Below are positions 37,047 to 47,892 of a stretch of 64,000 bases of DNA, piece by piece. Every line of letters begins with the position of its first letter. Position 1 is the first letter of the stretch. The notes below the pieces were generated by a model, which ran no database searches, was not told where the DNA came from, and saw only the letters and a list, made by a program, of their open reading frames with translations. The stretch covers positions 310,001 to 374,000 of the forward strand of contig JBAOID010000031.1 in the NCBI GenBank assembly GCA_037045435.1, written 5' to 3'. The position numbers and the translations under genes were made by a program. The DNA is from CBDUEF01 sp018063485. Its GTDB lineage: Bacteria; Pseudomonadota; Alphaproteobacteria; Rhodobacterales; Rhodobacteraceae.

Positions 37047-39249
37047 ATGGACCGCGCTAATATCGTGCATGAGAACTTCCTGCGACGCGTCGCTGGCCGG
37101 GATTTCCCTGCGGGCGAGGCACCGGCCGGGCCCCTCAGCCCGCCGGATGCGGTTGCGATCTATCGCGCGGCCTGTCTGAGCCGTGCGCTTGACCGCACCA
37201 GCCGCGCCATGCAACGCGCCGGGCAGGGGTTTTATACCATCGGTTCCTCGGGGCATGAGGGGATGGCGGCGGTAGCCGCAGCCCTGCGTCCCGATGATAT
37301 GGCGTTCTTGCATTACCGTGACGCAGCTTTTCAGATCGCGCGTGCAGGCCAGGTGCCGGGCCAGACCATCGGCTGGGACATGCTGCTCAGCTTTGCCGCC
37401 TCCTCCGAAGATCCAATTTCCGGCGGCAGGCACAAGGTTCTGGGATCCCTCGCGCTGATGATCCCGCCGCAAACCTCGACCATCGCCAGCCATCTGCCCA
37501 AAGCGGTGGGGGCAGCCTATTCGATCGGTGCCGCCCGACGCAATCCGCCCGAACACCGGATTCTGGCCGATGACGGGCATGGTCATGTGCAGCTTTGGGG
37601 ATGCTTCGGCCAATCATTCCACCGCGCAGGGGGCTTTCAACACCGCGCAATGGACATCGTATCAGTCCATTCCCCTGCCCCTGCTGTTTGTCTGCGAGGA
37701 TAACGGCATCGGCATTTCCACCAAGACGCCAAAGGGCTGGATTGCGGCCACCTTCCAGCAACCGGCCCGGTCTGAAATATTTCACCGCCAACGGGCTGGA
37801 TATCTTCGAGACCTACCGCGTTGCCGAGGAAGCCGCCGCCTATGTCCGCAGCCGCCGCAAACCGGCATTTCTGCACCTGCGCACCTTCCGGCTTTACGGC
37901 CATGCCGGGGCCGATGTGCCCACCACCTACCTGCCGCGCGAAGAGGTCGAGGCCGAAGAGGCGCAATGATCCGCTGCTGCATATCGGTGCGCCAGCTTGA
38001 CCAGTCGGGCGCGATGCCCGCCGAAGCCGCACTTGCGATATACAAGGACACCAACGCCCGCGTCACCCGGATCAGCTGCCGAGGCCGATCACGCGGCCAC
38101 GGCTGAAGACCGCCGCCGAGGTTGTGGCCAGCCTGATCGCGCCGAAACGCGCCTGCAAGCCGACGCAATGGCCCCACGCCCGAGGCGCGCGCCGCGATCT
38201 TCGGCAGCTGATCTGAAGGCGATGGACGAGCCGCAGCCGATGAGCCGCCTGATCAACTGGGCGCTGACCGATCTGATGCTGGACCATTCCGAAATCGTGA
38301 TGATGGGCGAGGATGTCGGCCGCAAGGGCGGGGTCTATGGCGTCACGCAAAAGCTGCACGCCCGCTTTGGCCCGTCGCGGATGATTGACACGCTTGCTCG
38401 ATGAGCAATCCATTCTGGGCCTTGCTATCGGCATGGCGCAGAACGGTTTCGTGCCCATGCCGGAAATCCAGTTCCTCGCCTATCTGCACAATGCCGAGGA
38501 CCAGATCAGGGGCGAGGCCGCCACGCTGCCGTTCTTCTCGAACGGCCAGTATCAGCCAATCCGATGGTGCTGCGCATCGCCGGGCTGGGCTATCAAAAGG
38601 GCTTTGGCGGGCATTTCCACAATGACAACTCGGTGGCGGTGCTGCGCGACATTCCCGGCATCATCCTTGCCTGCCCGTCGACATGGGGCCGATGCAGCAA
38701 AGATGCTGCGCGAATGCGTGCGGCTGGCGCGCGAAGAACAGCGGCTGGTGGTGTTTCTGGAGCCGATTGCGCTTTATCCCGACACGCGATCTGCATGGCG
38801 AAAAAGACGGCGGCTGGATGCGCCATTACCCCGCCACCGGCGAGAGTCCATCGCCTTGGGCGAAGTTGGCGTGCAGGGCGATGGCACCGATCTGGCGATT
38901 GTCACCTTTGGCAATGGCAATTACCTGACGCATCAGGCCTTGCCCGAAATCGAAGCCGCGGGGATCAAGGCCCGCATCATTGATCTGCGCTGGCTGTCGC
39001 CCCTGCCCGTCGAGGCAATGGTCGCCGCCATCAAGGGCTGCAAACACGTTCTGGTGGTGGATGAAACCCGCCATTCGGGCGGTGTGGCCGAGGCGCTGAT
39101 GGCGGCTTTGCATGAGGCAGGGGTCGCGAAAATGGCGCGGGTGACCGCTCAACCGATTGCTTTATCGCCACCGGCCCCGCCTATGCAGCCACGATGCCTT
39201 CGGCTGCAAAGCATTACACAGGCTGCAAAATCCTTGGTGACAATCATGA
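37047..39249 (+). pseudogene. TPP-dependent 2-oxoacid dehydrogenase E1, alpha and beta fused; frameshifted as assembled
   Basis: One locus of about 730 residues with an E1 alpha half followed by an E1 beta half. Alpha half: SSGHEGMAAVAAALRPDDMA, the TPP motif GDASANHSTAQGAFNTAQW (near 37600) and VCEDNGIGISTKTPKGWI. Beta half: MSRLINWALTDLMLDHSEIV, MGEDVGRKGGVYGVT, GLAIGMAQNGFVPMPEIQF, GGHFHNDNSVAVLRDIPGII and HVLVVDETRHSGGVAEALM. At least six single-base breaks occur; each joins when one base is removed. No E2 or E3 gene is nearby, which is unusual. The end is approximate, at the start of the acyltransferase gene. Substrate unknown. Confidence 0.75.
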
Positions 39250-40283
39250 AAACCGCCGTTCGTGATCTGCCCTGGACGGGGCACCTATACCAAAACCGAG
39301 CTTGGCTCTTTGGCCCGGTTTCCTGACCGCGCTTTGCTGGCGCATTTCGATGCGAGGCGTGTGGCTTTGGGGCAGGAAACGCCTGACAGCGCTTGACGGC
39401 GCTTCCAGTTATTCCGTCTCGAAACACAGCCGGGGCGACAATGCCTCGGCGCTGATCTATGCCTGCACCTATGGCGATTTCCGGATCAGCCTGCAAGGGT
39501 GTTGAGGTGGTGGCCGTCACCGGCAATTCGATGGGCTGGTATTCGGCACTGGCCTGCGCGGGCGCGCTGACGCCCGAGACAGGGGTTCGAGGTGGTCAAC
39601 ACCATGGGCACCTCTGATGCAGCAAAGCCTGATCGGCGGGCAGATCATCCATCCCTTTGTCGACGAGAACTGGCAACCGATTGCCGGGCGAAGAGGCGCA
39701 ACTGCTTGCCATAGCCGCCGAAATTTCCACGCGCGCCGGCCATATCCTGACCCTGTCGATTGATCTGGGTGGGTTGTTGGTGCTGGCGGGCAACGAGGCC
39801 GGGCTTAAGGCGTTTGAAGCCGCCGTGCCGCCCTGAACAAGGGCCGCTTTCCGATGCGGCCTGTCCAACCACGCAGCCTTTCACACCGCGCTGCAGGCAC
39901 CCGGTTGCCGCCGAGGGGCCGCGCACGCTTGGCCGCAGGATCTCTTCGGCCAACCCAAACTGCCGCTGATCGACGGGCGCGGCGAGATCTGGTGGCCGGG
40001 GGCGGTGCGCCGCCGGCGCCTTGCGCGATTACACGCTTGGGCCATCAGGTTGTGGAGCCCTATGATTTCACGGCTGCAATCCGCACCGCCGCCCGCGAAT
40101 TCGCGCCCGATCTGTTTATCGTGACCGGCCCTGGCAACCACCTTGGGTGGGGCAGTGGCACAATCGCTTATTCTGGCCGATTGGCGTGGGATGGCGGATA
40201 AAGCCGCGTTTCAAGCGCGTCAGTCCGAAACACCCGTGCTGATTTCAATGGGTCTGCCCGAGCAGCGCGCACTTGTGACATAA
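39246..40283 (+). pseudogene. FabD-like acyltransferase (ACP S-malonyltransferase type), frameshifted as assembled
   Basis: About 340 residues when frames are joined. The start reads MKTAVVICPGRGTYTKTELG after removing one C near 39261. GNSMGWYSALACAGALTPE carries the candidate catalytic Ser (GxSxG-like), SNHAAFHTALQAPVA the candidate His, and GPGNHLGGAVAQSL matches the FabD C-terminal GPG motif. The final frame ends with LISMGLPEQRALVT at 40283. FabD-like proteins move acyl groups between CoA and a carrier. It follows the E1 gene at once, so the two probably act together; no acyl carrier protein gene is seen. Confidence 0.65.
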
Positions 40284-40319
40284 GCAACAGGACAAGCAAG
40301 CAAGGGCTTCGCGCCGGCT

Positions 40320-41061
40320 TCATACACTGGGTAACGGCAGGCTGACGGCTGCATTCACCGCCTCGGGATCAGGTCCATCCAACAGCGGTGAAAGCCCGGC
40401 CAGTTCCTCAAAGCGCGCGCGGTCGGTGATGATCACCCGCTGCCCGTCAATCTTGCAGCCGTCTTCGGCCAGAGATTTCAGTGCCCGCGACAGGTTTTCC
40501 GGCGTCAGTCCCCATATAGGAGGCGAGCAACCGCTTCTCAACGCTCAGGGTAAAGCCCGCCACATTGCCCAGCACCCGCGATTGACGCAACAGATAGGCG
40601 GCGATCCTTTCGCGCGTGTTGCGCAGCTTGAGGTTCTTGGTGTGACGCACAAGGCCACGATAACAAGCGGCAAGCTCTTCGATCACGTTGCGGGCAAATG
40701 CCGGGTCTTGCATCATGACCTCGCGCACATCTTCGGCAGGAACCATCACAATGCGCGACACCGTCATCGTGCGTGCCGACATCAGATAATGTGCATCCCG
40801 CACGGCCGCTGCCAGAATGAAGGTAGAGACCGGGCGCACCACTGCCATTGTCGCATCGCGCCCATTGGCATTCGCGTAAAGCTCGACCTGCCCCTCAACC
40901 ACGATATGCAGGAAACTGGCTGGCATACCCTCACGGATCAACTCGACATGCGATGGGAATTGCTGATCGTAGGCCCCGCGCAACAATTGGCCGAGGGCGG
41001 CCTCTCTAACGCCACGAAAGAGCGGCAAACGGCGCGCGTCAGCTTGAATGGAGACTTGCAC
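40320..41061 (-). pseudogene. narR: NarR-like Crp/Fnr-family activator; one extra base as assembled
   Basis: About 246 residues when joined. The cyclic-nucleotide-like beta-roll domain is residues 1-130, followed by a dimer helix and the DNA-binding helices (ASYMGLTPENLSRALKSLAED). The N-terminal region has no cysteines, so it cannot hold the Fnr [4Fe-4S] cluster. In Paracoccus, NarR is such a cluster-free Fnr relative and activates narKGHJI in response to nitrate or nitrite. The break is at a G run near 40513-40516, just before the recognition helix; one G fewer restores the frame. Start is GTG at 41061 with GAGGAG before it. Divergent from narK. Confidence 0.85.
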
Positions 41062-41086
41062 GACTCAACTCCTCACCCGATCGGGG

Positions 41087-41096
41087 TTGATATCAA
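41087..41096. promoter_or_regulatory. Short TTGATATCAA palindrome near narR start
   Basis: A 10-base perfect palindrome made of two Fnr-type half-sites with no spacer, 26 bases upstream of the narR start codon. The missing spacer makes it a poor Fnr site, so it could be chance or an operator for another protein. Confidence 0.3.
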
Positions 41097-41108
41097 TGGA
41101 CCACATCA

Positions 41109-41122
41109 TTGATAATAGTCAA
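41109..41122. promoter_or_regulatory. Fnr/NarR-type box in the narR-narK intergenic region
   Basis: TTGAT-AATA-GTCAA differs by one base from TTGAT N4 ATCAA. It lies about 48 bases upstream of narR, where a class II activator could drive narR, and could also help narK on the other strand. Confidence 0.55.
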
Positions 41123-41222
41123 TTATCAATCCAAATAATATCAATCATCGACTCGAATTTCTTTGACCGCGTATTCATCCCCGATCAAATCCGGCCATTT
41201 TGCGACACAATTTCCTCTGCGG

Positions 41223-41236
41223 TTGATCCACATCAA
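41223..41236 (+). promoter_or_regulatory. Perfect Fnr/NarR-type box upstream of narK
   Basis: TTGAT-CCAC-ATCAA matches the Fnr consensus TTGAT N4 ATCAA exactly. Its centre is about 80 bases before the narK start codon, which would allow a transcript start near 41271 for class II activation. In Paracoccus the nar operon needs both FnrP and NarR, which share this type of site. Confidence 0.75.
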
Positions 41237-41308
41237 CCCCCTTGTCGGCAATTCTGGTGATCACCCACCGTGCCGAGGGGCTTTCCCTCGCTGAAATCGG
41301 AGATGATG

Positions 41309-44028
41309 ATGCTGTCAGGCAGCCAGGTTTCCAGGGCGGACCAAAACCGAGCCCTAACCCTTAGCACCATTGCCTTTACCGCTTGTTTCGCAGTGTGGAC
41401 GATCTTTTCGATCATCGGTGTCGAGATCAAGAAAGAGCTTTCGCTAAACGAGTTCGAGTTCGGCCTTCTGGTTGCAACCCCGATCTTGAGCGGGTCGCTG
41501 ACGCGGCTGTTTCTGGGCGTGTGGACCGAAAAATACGGCGGGCGGCTGGTGTTTGGTGGCCAGATGGTTCTGGCCGGGCTGGCGACCTGGGCACTGACAT
41601 GGGCCAGCACATACGCGATGTATCTGGTCGCGGCCCTTGGCGTGGGTCTTGCCGGTGGCTCGTTCATCATTGGCGTCGCCTATGTGTCGCGCTTTTACGG
41701 GGCTGGCAAGCAAGGCACGGCGCTGGGGATCTTTGGCGCGGGCAATGTCGGGGCGGCGGTGACCAAGTTTGTGGCCCCCTTCGTGATGGTGGCCTTTGGT
41801 TGGCATGGCGTAGCACATGTCTGGGCCGCAGCTTTGGTTCTGATGGGAGTGGCCTTCTACCTCTTTGCGCAAGGATGATCCTGAGTTGATCGCCCGGCGT
41901 AAATCCGGTGTGAAAGCCCCGAGTTCTGGCCGAACAGTTCGCACCGCTGAAAAACCTGCAGGTCTGGCGCTTCTCGCTGTATTATTTCTTCGTGTTCGGC
42001 GGCTTTGTCGCGCTGGCGCTTTGGCTGCCCCACTATCTGATCGACGTCTATTCGGTTGATGTGAAAACCGCTGGCATGTCGGCCGCGGCCTTCAGTCTTT
42101 CGGCCAGCGTGTTTCGGGCCTATGGCGGCCATCTGAGTGATCGCTACGGTGCGCGCCGGGTGATGTACTGGACTTTCGGCTTTTCTGCGATCCTGTTGTT
42201 CATGCTGGCCTATCCGCCGACCGAGCTACACGATTTCGTCGCGCAATGGCCCGATCCAGTTCTCGACCGATATGAGACATGGTGCCGATCGATCGCCACG
42301 CTTGTTTGCGCTTGGCTTCTTCATGAGCCTGGGCAAGGCAGCGGTCTTCAAGCATATCCCGGTCTATTATCCCAAACATGTGGGCGCGGTCGGCGGTCTT
42401 GGTCGGCATGATCGGTGGTCTTGGCGGATTTATTCTGCCGATCGTATTTCGGCGCGCTGCTGGACCTGACAGGCATCTATACAAGCTGCTTCATGCTGCT
42501 GTTCTTGATCGTGGTCGTCATCGCGCTGGGCTGGATGCATATGTCGATCCGCGCGATGGAACGCTCTGCCATGGGCGAGCGTGCTGGACCGCCTGCCAGA
42601 ACTGCCTGAAATGCAGGAAATCCACGATCCGGACGTGACGGTCATGCCGCGCCATCCTGAGTCGACTGGCGTCCAGAAGATGCCGGGCTTCTGGGCCGAG
42701 AACGGCCGCACGATTGCGCGGCGCAATCTGTGGCTGTCGATCCCGGCGCTGCTGCTGGCCTTCTCGGTCTGGATGGTCTGGTCGATGGTTGATCGCAAGA
42801 CTGCCGGCCATCGGCTTTGCCTTCACGCCTGAACAGCTGTTCTGGCTGGCGGCGCTGCCGGGCTTGTCCGGGGCCACGCTGCGCATCTTCTACAGCTTCA
42901 TGGTGCCGATCTTTGGCGGAAGGCTGTGGACCACGCTTTCGACCGCCTCGCTGCTGTTGCCTGCCATGGGCATCGGCTATGCGGTACAAAATCCTGAAAC
43001 GCCCATACCTGATCTTCATCGTGTCTGGCGCTGCTTTGCGGTCTGGGCGGCGGCAACTTTGCCTCGTCGATGGCCAACATCGCCTTCTTCTATCCCAAGG
43101 TCGGAAAAGGGCAATGCGCTGGCGCTTGAATGCGGGTCTGGGCAATCTGGGCGTGTCAGGTCATGCAGTTTCTGGTGCCGTTGGTCATCACCATGGGCGT
43201 GTTTGGGGCCATGGGCGGCGATCCGCAACCGCTGAGCGACGGCGGCAAGCTGTGGATGCAGAATGCGGGCTTCGTCTGGGTGCCGTTCATCTTGCTTTCA
43301 ACCATCGCGGCCTGGGCTCGGGATGAACGATATTGCCGATGCAAGAGCCTCGCTTCCGCGAACAGGCGGTGATCTTCGGCCGCTTCCACAACTGGATCAT
43401 GTGCGTGCTTTACACCGGCACTTTCGGCAGCTTTCATCGGCTATTCGGCTGGCTTTCCGCTGCTGACCAAAACTGCTGTTCCCCGAAGTGCAATGCGCTG
43501 CAATATGTGTTCCTTGGGCCTTTGGTCGGTGCGCTTAGCCGGGCGGGAACGGGATGGGTCAGCAGACCGCTTCGGCGGCGGGCGGGTCACCTTCTGGGTC
43601 TTTGCTCGGCATGATCGCCGCTGTGGCAGGGCGTGATCTTCTTCTTGCCGGTAGGCCGGAGTTGGCGGCAGCTTCTGCCGGTTTCTTTGCCTGCTTCATG
43701 GCGCTTTTCTTCCTGACCGGCGTCGGCAATGCCTCCACCTTCCAGATGATCCCCGCGATCATGCGCCAAGAAGTGCCACGTCTGATGCCTGCCCTGTCGG
43801 GTGACGCCCTGCGCCGCCAGATCGAGCGTGAAAGCGCCGCGATCATCGCCTTTACCTCGGCGATTGCGGCTTACGGCGCCTTCTTCATCCCCAAGGCCTA
43901 TGGATCTTCGATCGCACTTGACCGGCTGCGCCGATTGGCAGCGCTCTGGGGCTTTCTTGGCCTTTTATGTCCTGTGCCTGGTGCTAACCTGGGCCTATTA
44001 CACCCGCGCAGGTGGGTCTGCTTCATGA
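41309..44028 (+). pseudogene. narK: NarK, fused two-domain nitrate/nitrite MFS transporter; frameshifted as assembled
   Basis: About 900 residues when frames are joined, i.e. two complete 12-helix MFS units as in the NarK1-NarK2 fusion of Paracoccus. Unit 1: LSTIAFTACFAVWTIFSIIG, EFEFGLLVATPILSGSLTRL, then LGFFMSLGKAAVFKHIPVYY. Unit 2 begins near 42705 (NLWLSIPALLLAFSVWMVWS) with FWLAALPGLSGATLRIFYSF and later FLTGVGNASTFQMIPAIM. NarK1-type units are nitrate/proton symporters and NarK2-type units nitrate/nitrite antiporters. More than a dozen single-base insertions break the frame, for example near 41873, 41925, 42222, 42395, 42447, 42577 and 42805. ATG 41309 follows GGAG at 6 bases. Confidence 0.88.
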
Positions 44029-44087
44029 CAGTCGAGCGTGGTCGGCCCAGCCGCCGCCGCCTCGCGCTTGATCAGAAAGGAAAACCA

Positions 44088-47000
44088 ATGAGCCACCTTC
44101 TGGACCGGCTGAACTTCTTCAAAGTCCCTGCGCAAGGACACCTTTGCCGACGGCCACGGCCAGACCACGATCGAAAGCCGCGAATGGGAAGACACCTACC
44201 GCAGCCGCTGGCAGCACGACAAGATCGTGCGCTCGACCCATGGGGTGAACTGCACCGGGTCGTGCTAGCTGGAAGATCTACGTCAAGTCCGGCATCGTCA
44301 CCTGGGAAACCCAGCAGACCGATTACCCGCGCACGCGTCCCGACCTGCCCAACCATGAACCGCGCGGCTGTGCGCGGGGCGCGTCCAGTTACAGCTGGTA
44401 TCTCTATTCGGCCAACCGGGTGAAGACCCCGCTGGTGCGCGGGCGTCTGATGCGGCTCTGGCGTGAAAAGCGCAAGCAGCCATGTCGCCGGTTGCAGGCC
44501 TGGGCCGTCGATTCAGGCCGACCCGCAAGGCGCGCTCGTCCTACACCAAGACCCGCGGCAAGGGCGGGTTTGTGCGCGCAAGCTGGGATGAGGTGACCGA
44601 GATCATCGCAGCCGCCAACGCCTATACAGCCAAGACCTATGGTCCCGACCGGGTGTTCGGCTTCTCGCCCATTCCGGCGATGTCGATGGTGTCTTACGCC
44701 GCAGGCTCGCGCTATCTGTCGCTTCTTGGGCGGCACCTGCATGTCGTTCTACGACTGGTATTGCGACCTGCCGCCCTGCCTCGCCCGCATGACTTGGGGC
44801 GAGCAGACCGACGTGCCGGAAAGCGCCGATTGGTACAATGCGGGCTATCCTGATCCTCTGGGGCTCGAACGTGCCGCAAACCCGCACGCCGGATGCGCAT
44901 TTCTATACCGAGGCCCGCTATCGCGGCACCAAATCGGCGGTGGTTTCGCCCGGACTATTCCGAGGCCGCCAAGTTCGGCGACATCTGGCTGAACGCCAAG
45001 CAGGGCACCGATGCGGCGCTGGCCATGGCGATGGGCCATGTGATCCTGCGCGAATTCCATCTGAACCGTCAGGTCGAGTATTTCGACGATTACACCCGCC
45101 ACTACACCGACTTGCCCACTGCTGGTGCGGCTGGAAGAGAAAGACGGCCAGCTTGGTTCCGGGCCAGCATGTTGCGCGCGGCCGATTTCGATGGCACGCT
45201 TGGGCCAAGCCAACAATCCCGGATTGGAAAACCGTCGGTATTGACGAGGCCAGCGGCAAGATCGTGGTTCCGAATGGCTCGATCGGTTTCCGCTGGGGCG
45301 AAACCGGCAAATGGAATCTTGAGGAAAAGGCCGATGGCACCGCCGACCCGGCTGAAAACCACCCTGATGCTGGACGGCGATCAATGACGGCAGTGGTCGG
45401 CGTTGGTTTCCCGTATTTCGGCGGGCAGGCCACCAACGGTTCGGGAAGTTTGCGAATCACCCCGATGTACTGACCCGCAATATCCCGGTGCAAAAGCTGA
45501 CACTGGCGGATGGCAAAGAGGCCACGGTCTGCCACGGTGTTCGATCTTTTTGCTGCGAATTATGGCCTTGATCGCGGTCTTGGCGGCGAATGTGGTCAAC
45601 GTCTTCCTATGACGACGATATCCCCTGCACCCCGGCTTGGGCCGAGCGGATCACCGGCGTGCGGCGCGACAAGATCATTCAGGTTGCCCGCGAATTTGCC
45701 GCGAATGCCGAAAAGACCAATGGCAAGTCGATGATCATCATCGGCGCCGGCGATGAACCATTGGTATCACATGGACATGAACTACCGCGGCGTCATCAAC
45801 ATGCTGGTGATGTGCGGCTGTGTCGGTCAATCGGGCGGTGGCTGGGCGCATTACGTCGGGCAGGAAAAGCTGCGCCCGCAAACCGGCTGGACGCCGCTGG
45901 CCTTTGCGCTTGACTGGGCGCGCCCGCCACGCCACATGAACGCCACCATCTGCATGGTATGCCCATACCGACCAATGGCGCTATGAAACCATGACCAGCG
46001 CCGAAATTCTGGCCCCCACCGCTCCGGCGGGTGACTGGAATGATCTCAGCATGATCGACTACAACATCCGCGCCGAACGGATGGGCTGGCTGCCTTCTGC
46101 TCCGCAACTCAAGACCAATCCGCTTGAGGTTGCCAAGGCGGCCAAAGCTGCGGGCAAGGACGTCGTCGGCCTATGTCGCCGAAGAATTGAGTTGCTGGCC
46201 GGCTGCAGATGTCTTGCGAAGATCCGGACGCGCCGGAAAACTGGCCGCGCAACCTGTTCATCTGGCGCTCGAACCTGCTGGGGTCTTCGGGCAAGGGGCA
46301 TGAATATTTCCTCAAACACCTTCTGGGCACCGATCACGGCGTTCATGGGCAAGGATCTGGGCGAAGAAGGTCGGCAAAAGCCGATCGAGGCCGTCTGGCA
46401 TGACAAGGCGCCAGAAGGCAAACTTGACCTGTTGGTCACGATTGATTTCCGGATGTCGACCACCTGCTGTCTATTCCGATATCGTGCTGCCGACGGCAAG
46501 CTGGTATGAAAAGGACGACCTGAACACCTCGGACATGCATCCCTTCATCCACCCGCTTCAGGCAGCGGTGGATCCGGCCTACGAGTCCAAATCGGACTGG
46601 GAAATCTTCAAGGCCATTGCCAAGAAATTCTCCGAAATCGCGCCCGAGATATCTTGGGTGTCGAAACCGACATCGTTCAGCTATCCGCATGCAGCACGAC
46701 ACCCCCGGCGAATTGGCGCAGCCCGATGTCACGCGACTGGAAGCAGCGGCGAATGTGACCTGATCCCCGGCAAAACCGCGCCGAACTATATCGCGGTCGA
46801 GCGGGACTATCCCAACCTTTACAAGCAGCTTCACCTCGCTTGGCCCGCTGATGGACAAGACTCGGCAATGGCGGCAAAGGCATTACCTGGGATACCAAGA
46901 CCGAGGTGCATCACCTCAAGGCGACTGAACGGCGTGTGCCGGAGAGGGCGTCACCAAAGGTCTGGCCAAGATCGACACCGCGATTGACGCGTGCGAAGTG

Positions 47001-47892
47001 ATCCTGATGCTGGCCCCCGAAACCAACGGCGAGGTGGCCGTCAAGGCGTGGGACGCGCTTGGCAAAAGTCACCGGCATCGAGCCACACGCCATCTGGCCG
47101 AAGCCCAAGGAAGACGAGAAAGATCCGCTTCCGCGATATTGCAGGCGCAGCCGCGCAAGATCATCTCGTCGCCCACCTGGTCGGGGATTGAATCCGAAGC
47201 AGGTCTGCTACAACGCAGGCTACACCAACGTGCATGAGTTGATCCCGTGGCGCACCCTGACGGGCCGTCAGCAGCTTTATCAGGATCACCAATGGATGCG
47301 GGCCTTTGGCGAAGGCTTTGTCGCCTAGCGTCCGCCGGTTGATCTGCAAGCACGATCACGGCACAGGCCGTGCGACAATCGCGCCGCGAGGCAAACAGCA
47401 TGTCGTGCTGAACTTCATCACGCCGCACCAGAAATGGGGCATCCACTCTACCTATACCGACAACCTGCATGATGCTGACGCTCAATCGCGGGCGGGCCGG
47501 TGGTCTGGATGTCAGCGAGATCGATGCGAAAAAGGCCGGCCTGGTAGATAACGACTGGGTCGAGGTCTTCAACACCAACGGTGCGCTGACCGCGCGGGCG
47601 GTGGTGTCGCCAGCGCATCAAGGAAGGCACGCTGTTCATGTATCACGCGCAGGAAAAGATCGTGAACACCCCCGGCAGCCAGATCACCGGCAACGCGCGG
47701 CGGCATTCACAACTCGGTCACCCGCACCGTGCTGAAGCCTACGCACATGATCGGCGGCTATGCGCAGCTTTCCTACGGTTTCAACTATTACGGCACCGTG
47801 GGCTGCAACCGCGACGAATTCGTGATCGTGCGCAAGATGAACAAGGTCGACTGGCTGGATGCAGCCCGGCGAAAGTGGAGGCAGCAGAATGA
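44088..47892 (+). pseudogene. narG: Respiratory nitrate reductase alpha subunit (molybdopterin), heavily frameshifted as assembled
   Basis: NarG is the catalytic, membrane-bound nitrate reductase subunit. Joined frames give a normal-size protein of about 1,245 residues. Landmarks in order: the N-terminal KDTFADGHGQTTIESREW, the Fe-S ligand segment HGVNCTGSC near 44250, GGFVRASWDEVTEIIAAANA, CMSFYDWYCDLPP, WGSNVPQTRTPDAHFYTEAR, QGTDAALAMAMGHVILREFH, and a C-terminal YYGTVGCNRDEFVIVRKMNK. Single-base insertions recur about every 20-140 bases (near 44127, 44266, 44507, 44526, 44729, 44851, 44952, 45118, 45155 and onward). The stop overlaps narH (ATGA). Confidence 0.92.

Noticed and set aside
41873..42805. 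Regular spacing of frameshifts that might indicate a programmed signal
   Set aside because: Distances between the narK sites vary from about 50 to 300 bases, and no shared slippery motif is present.
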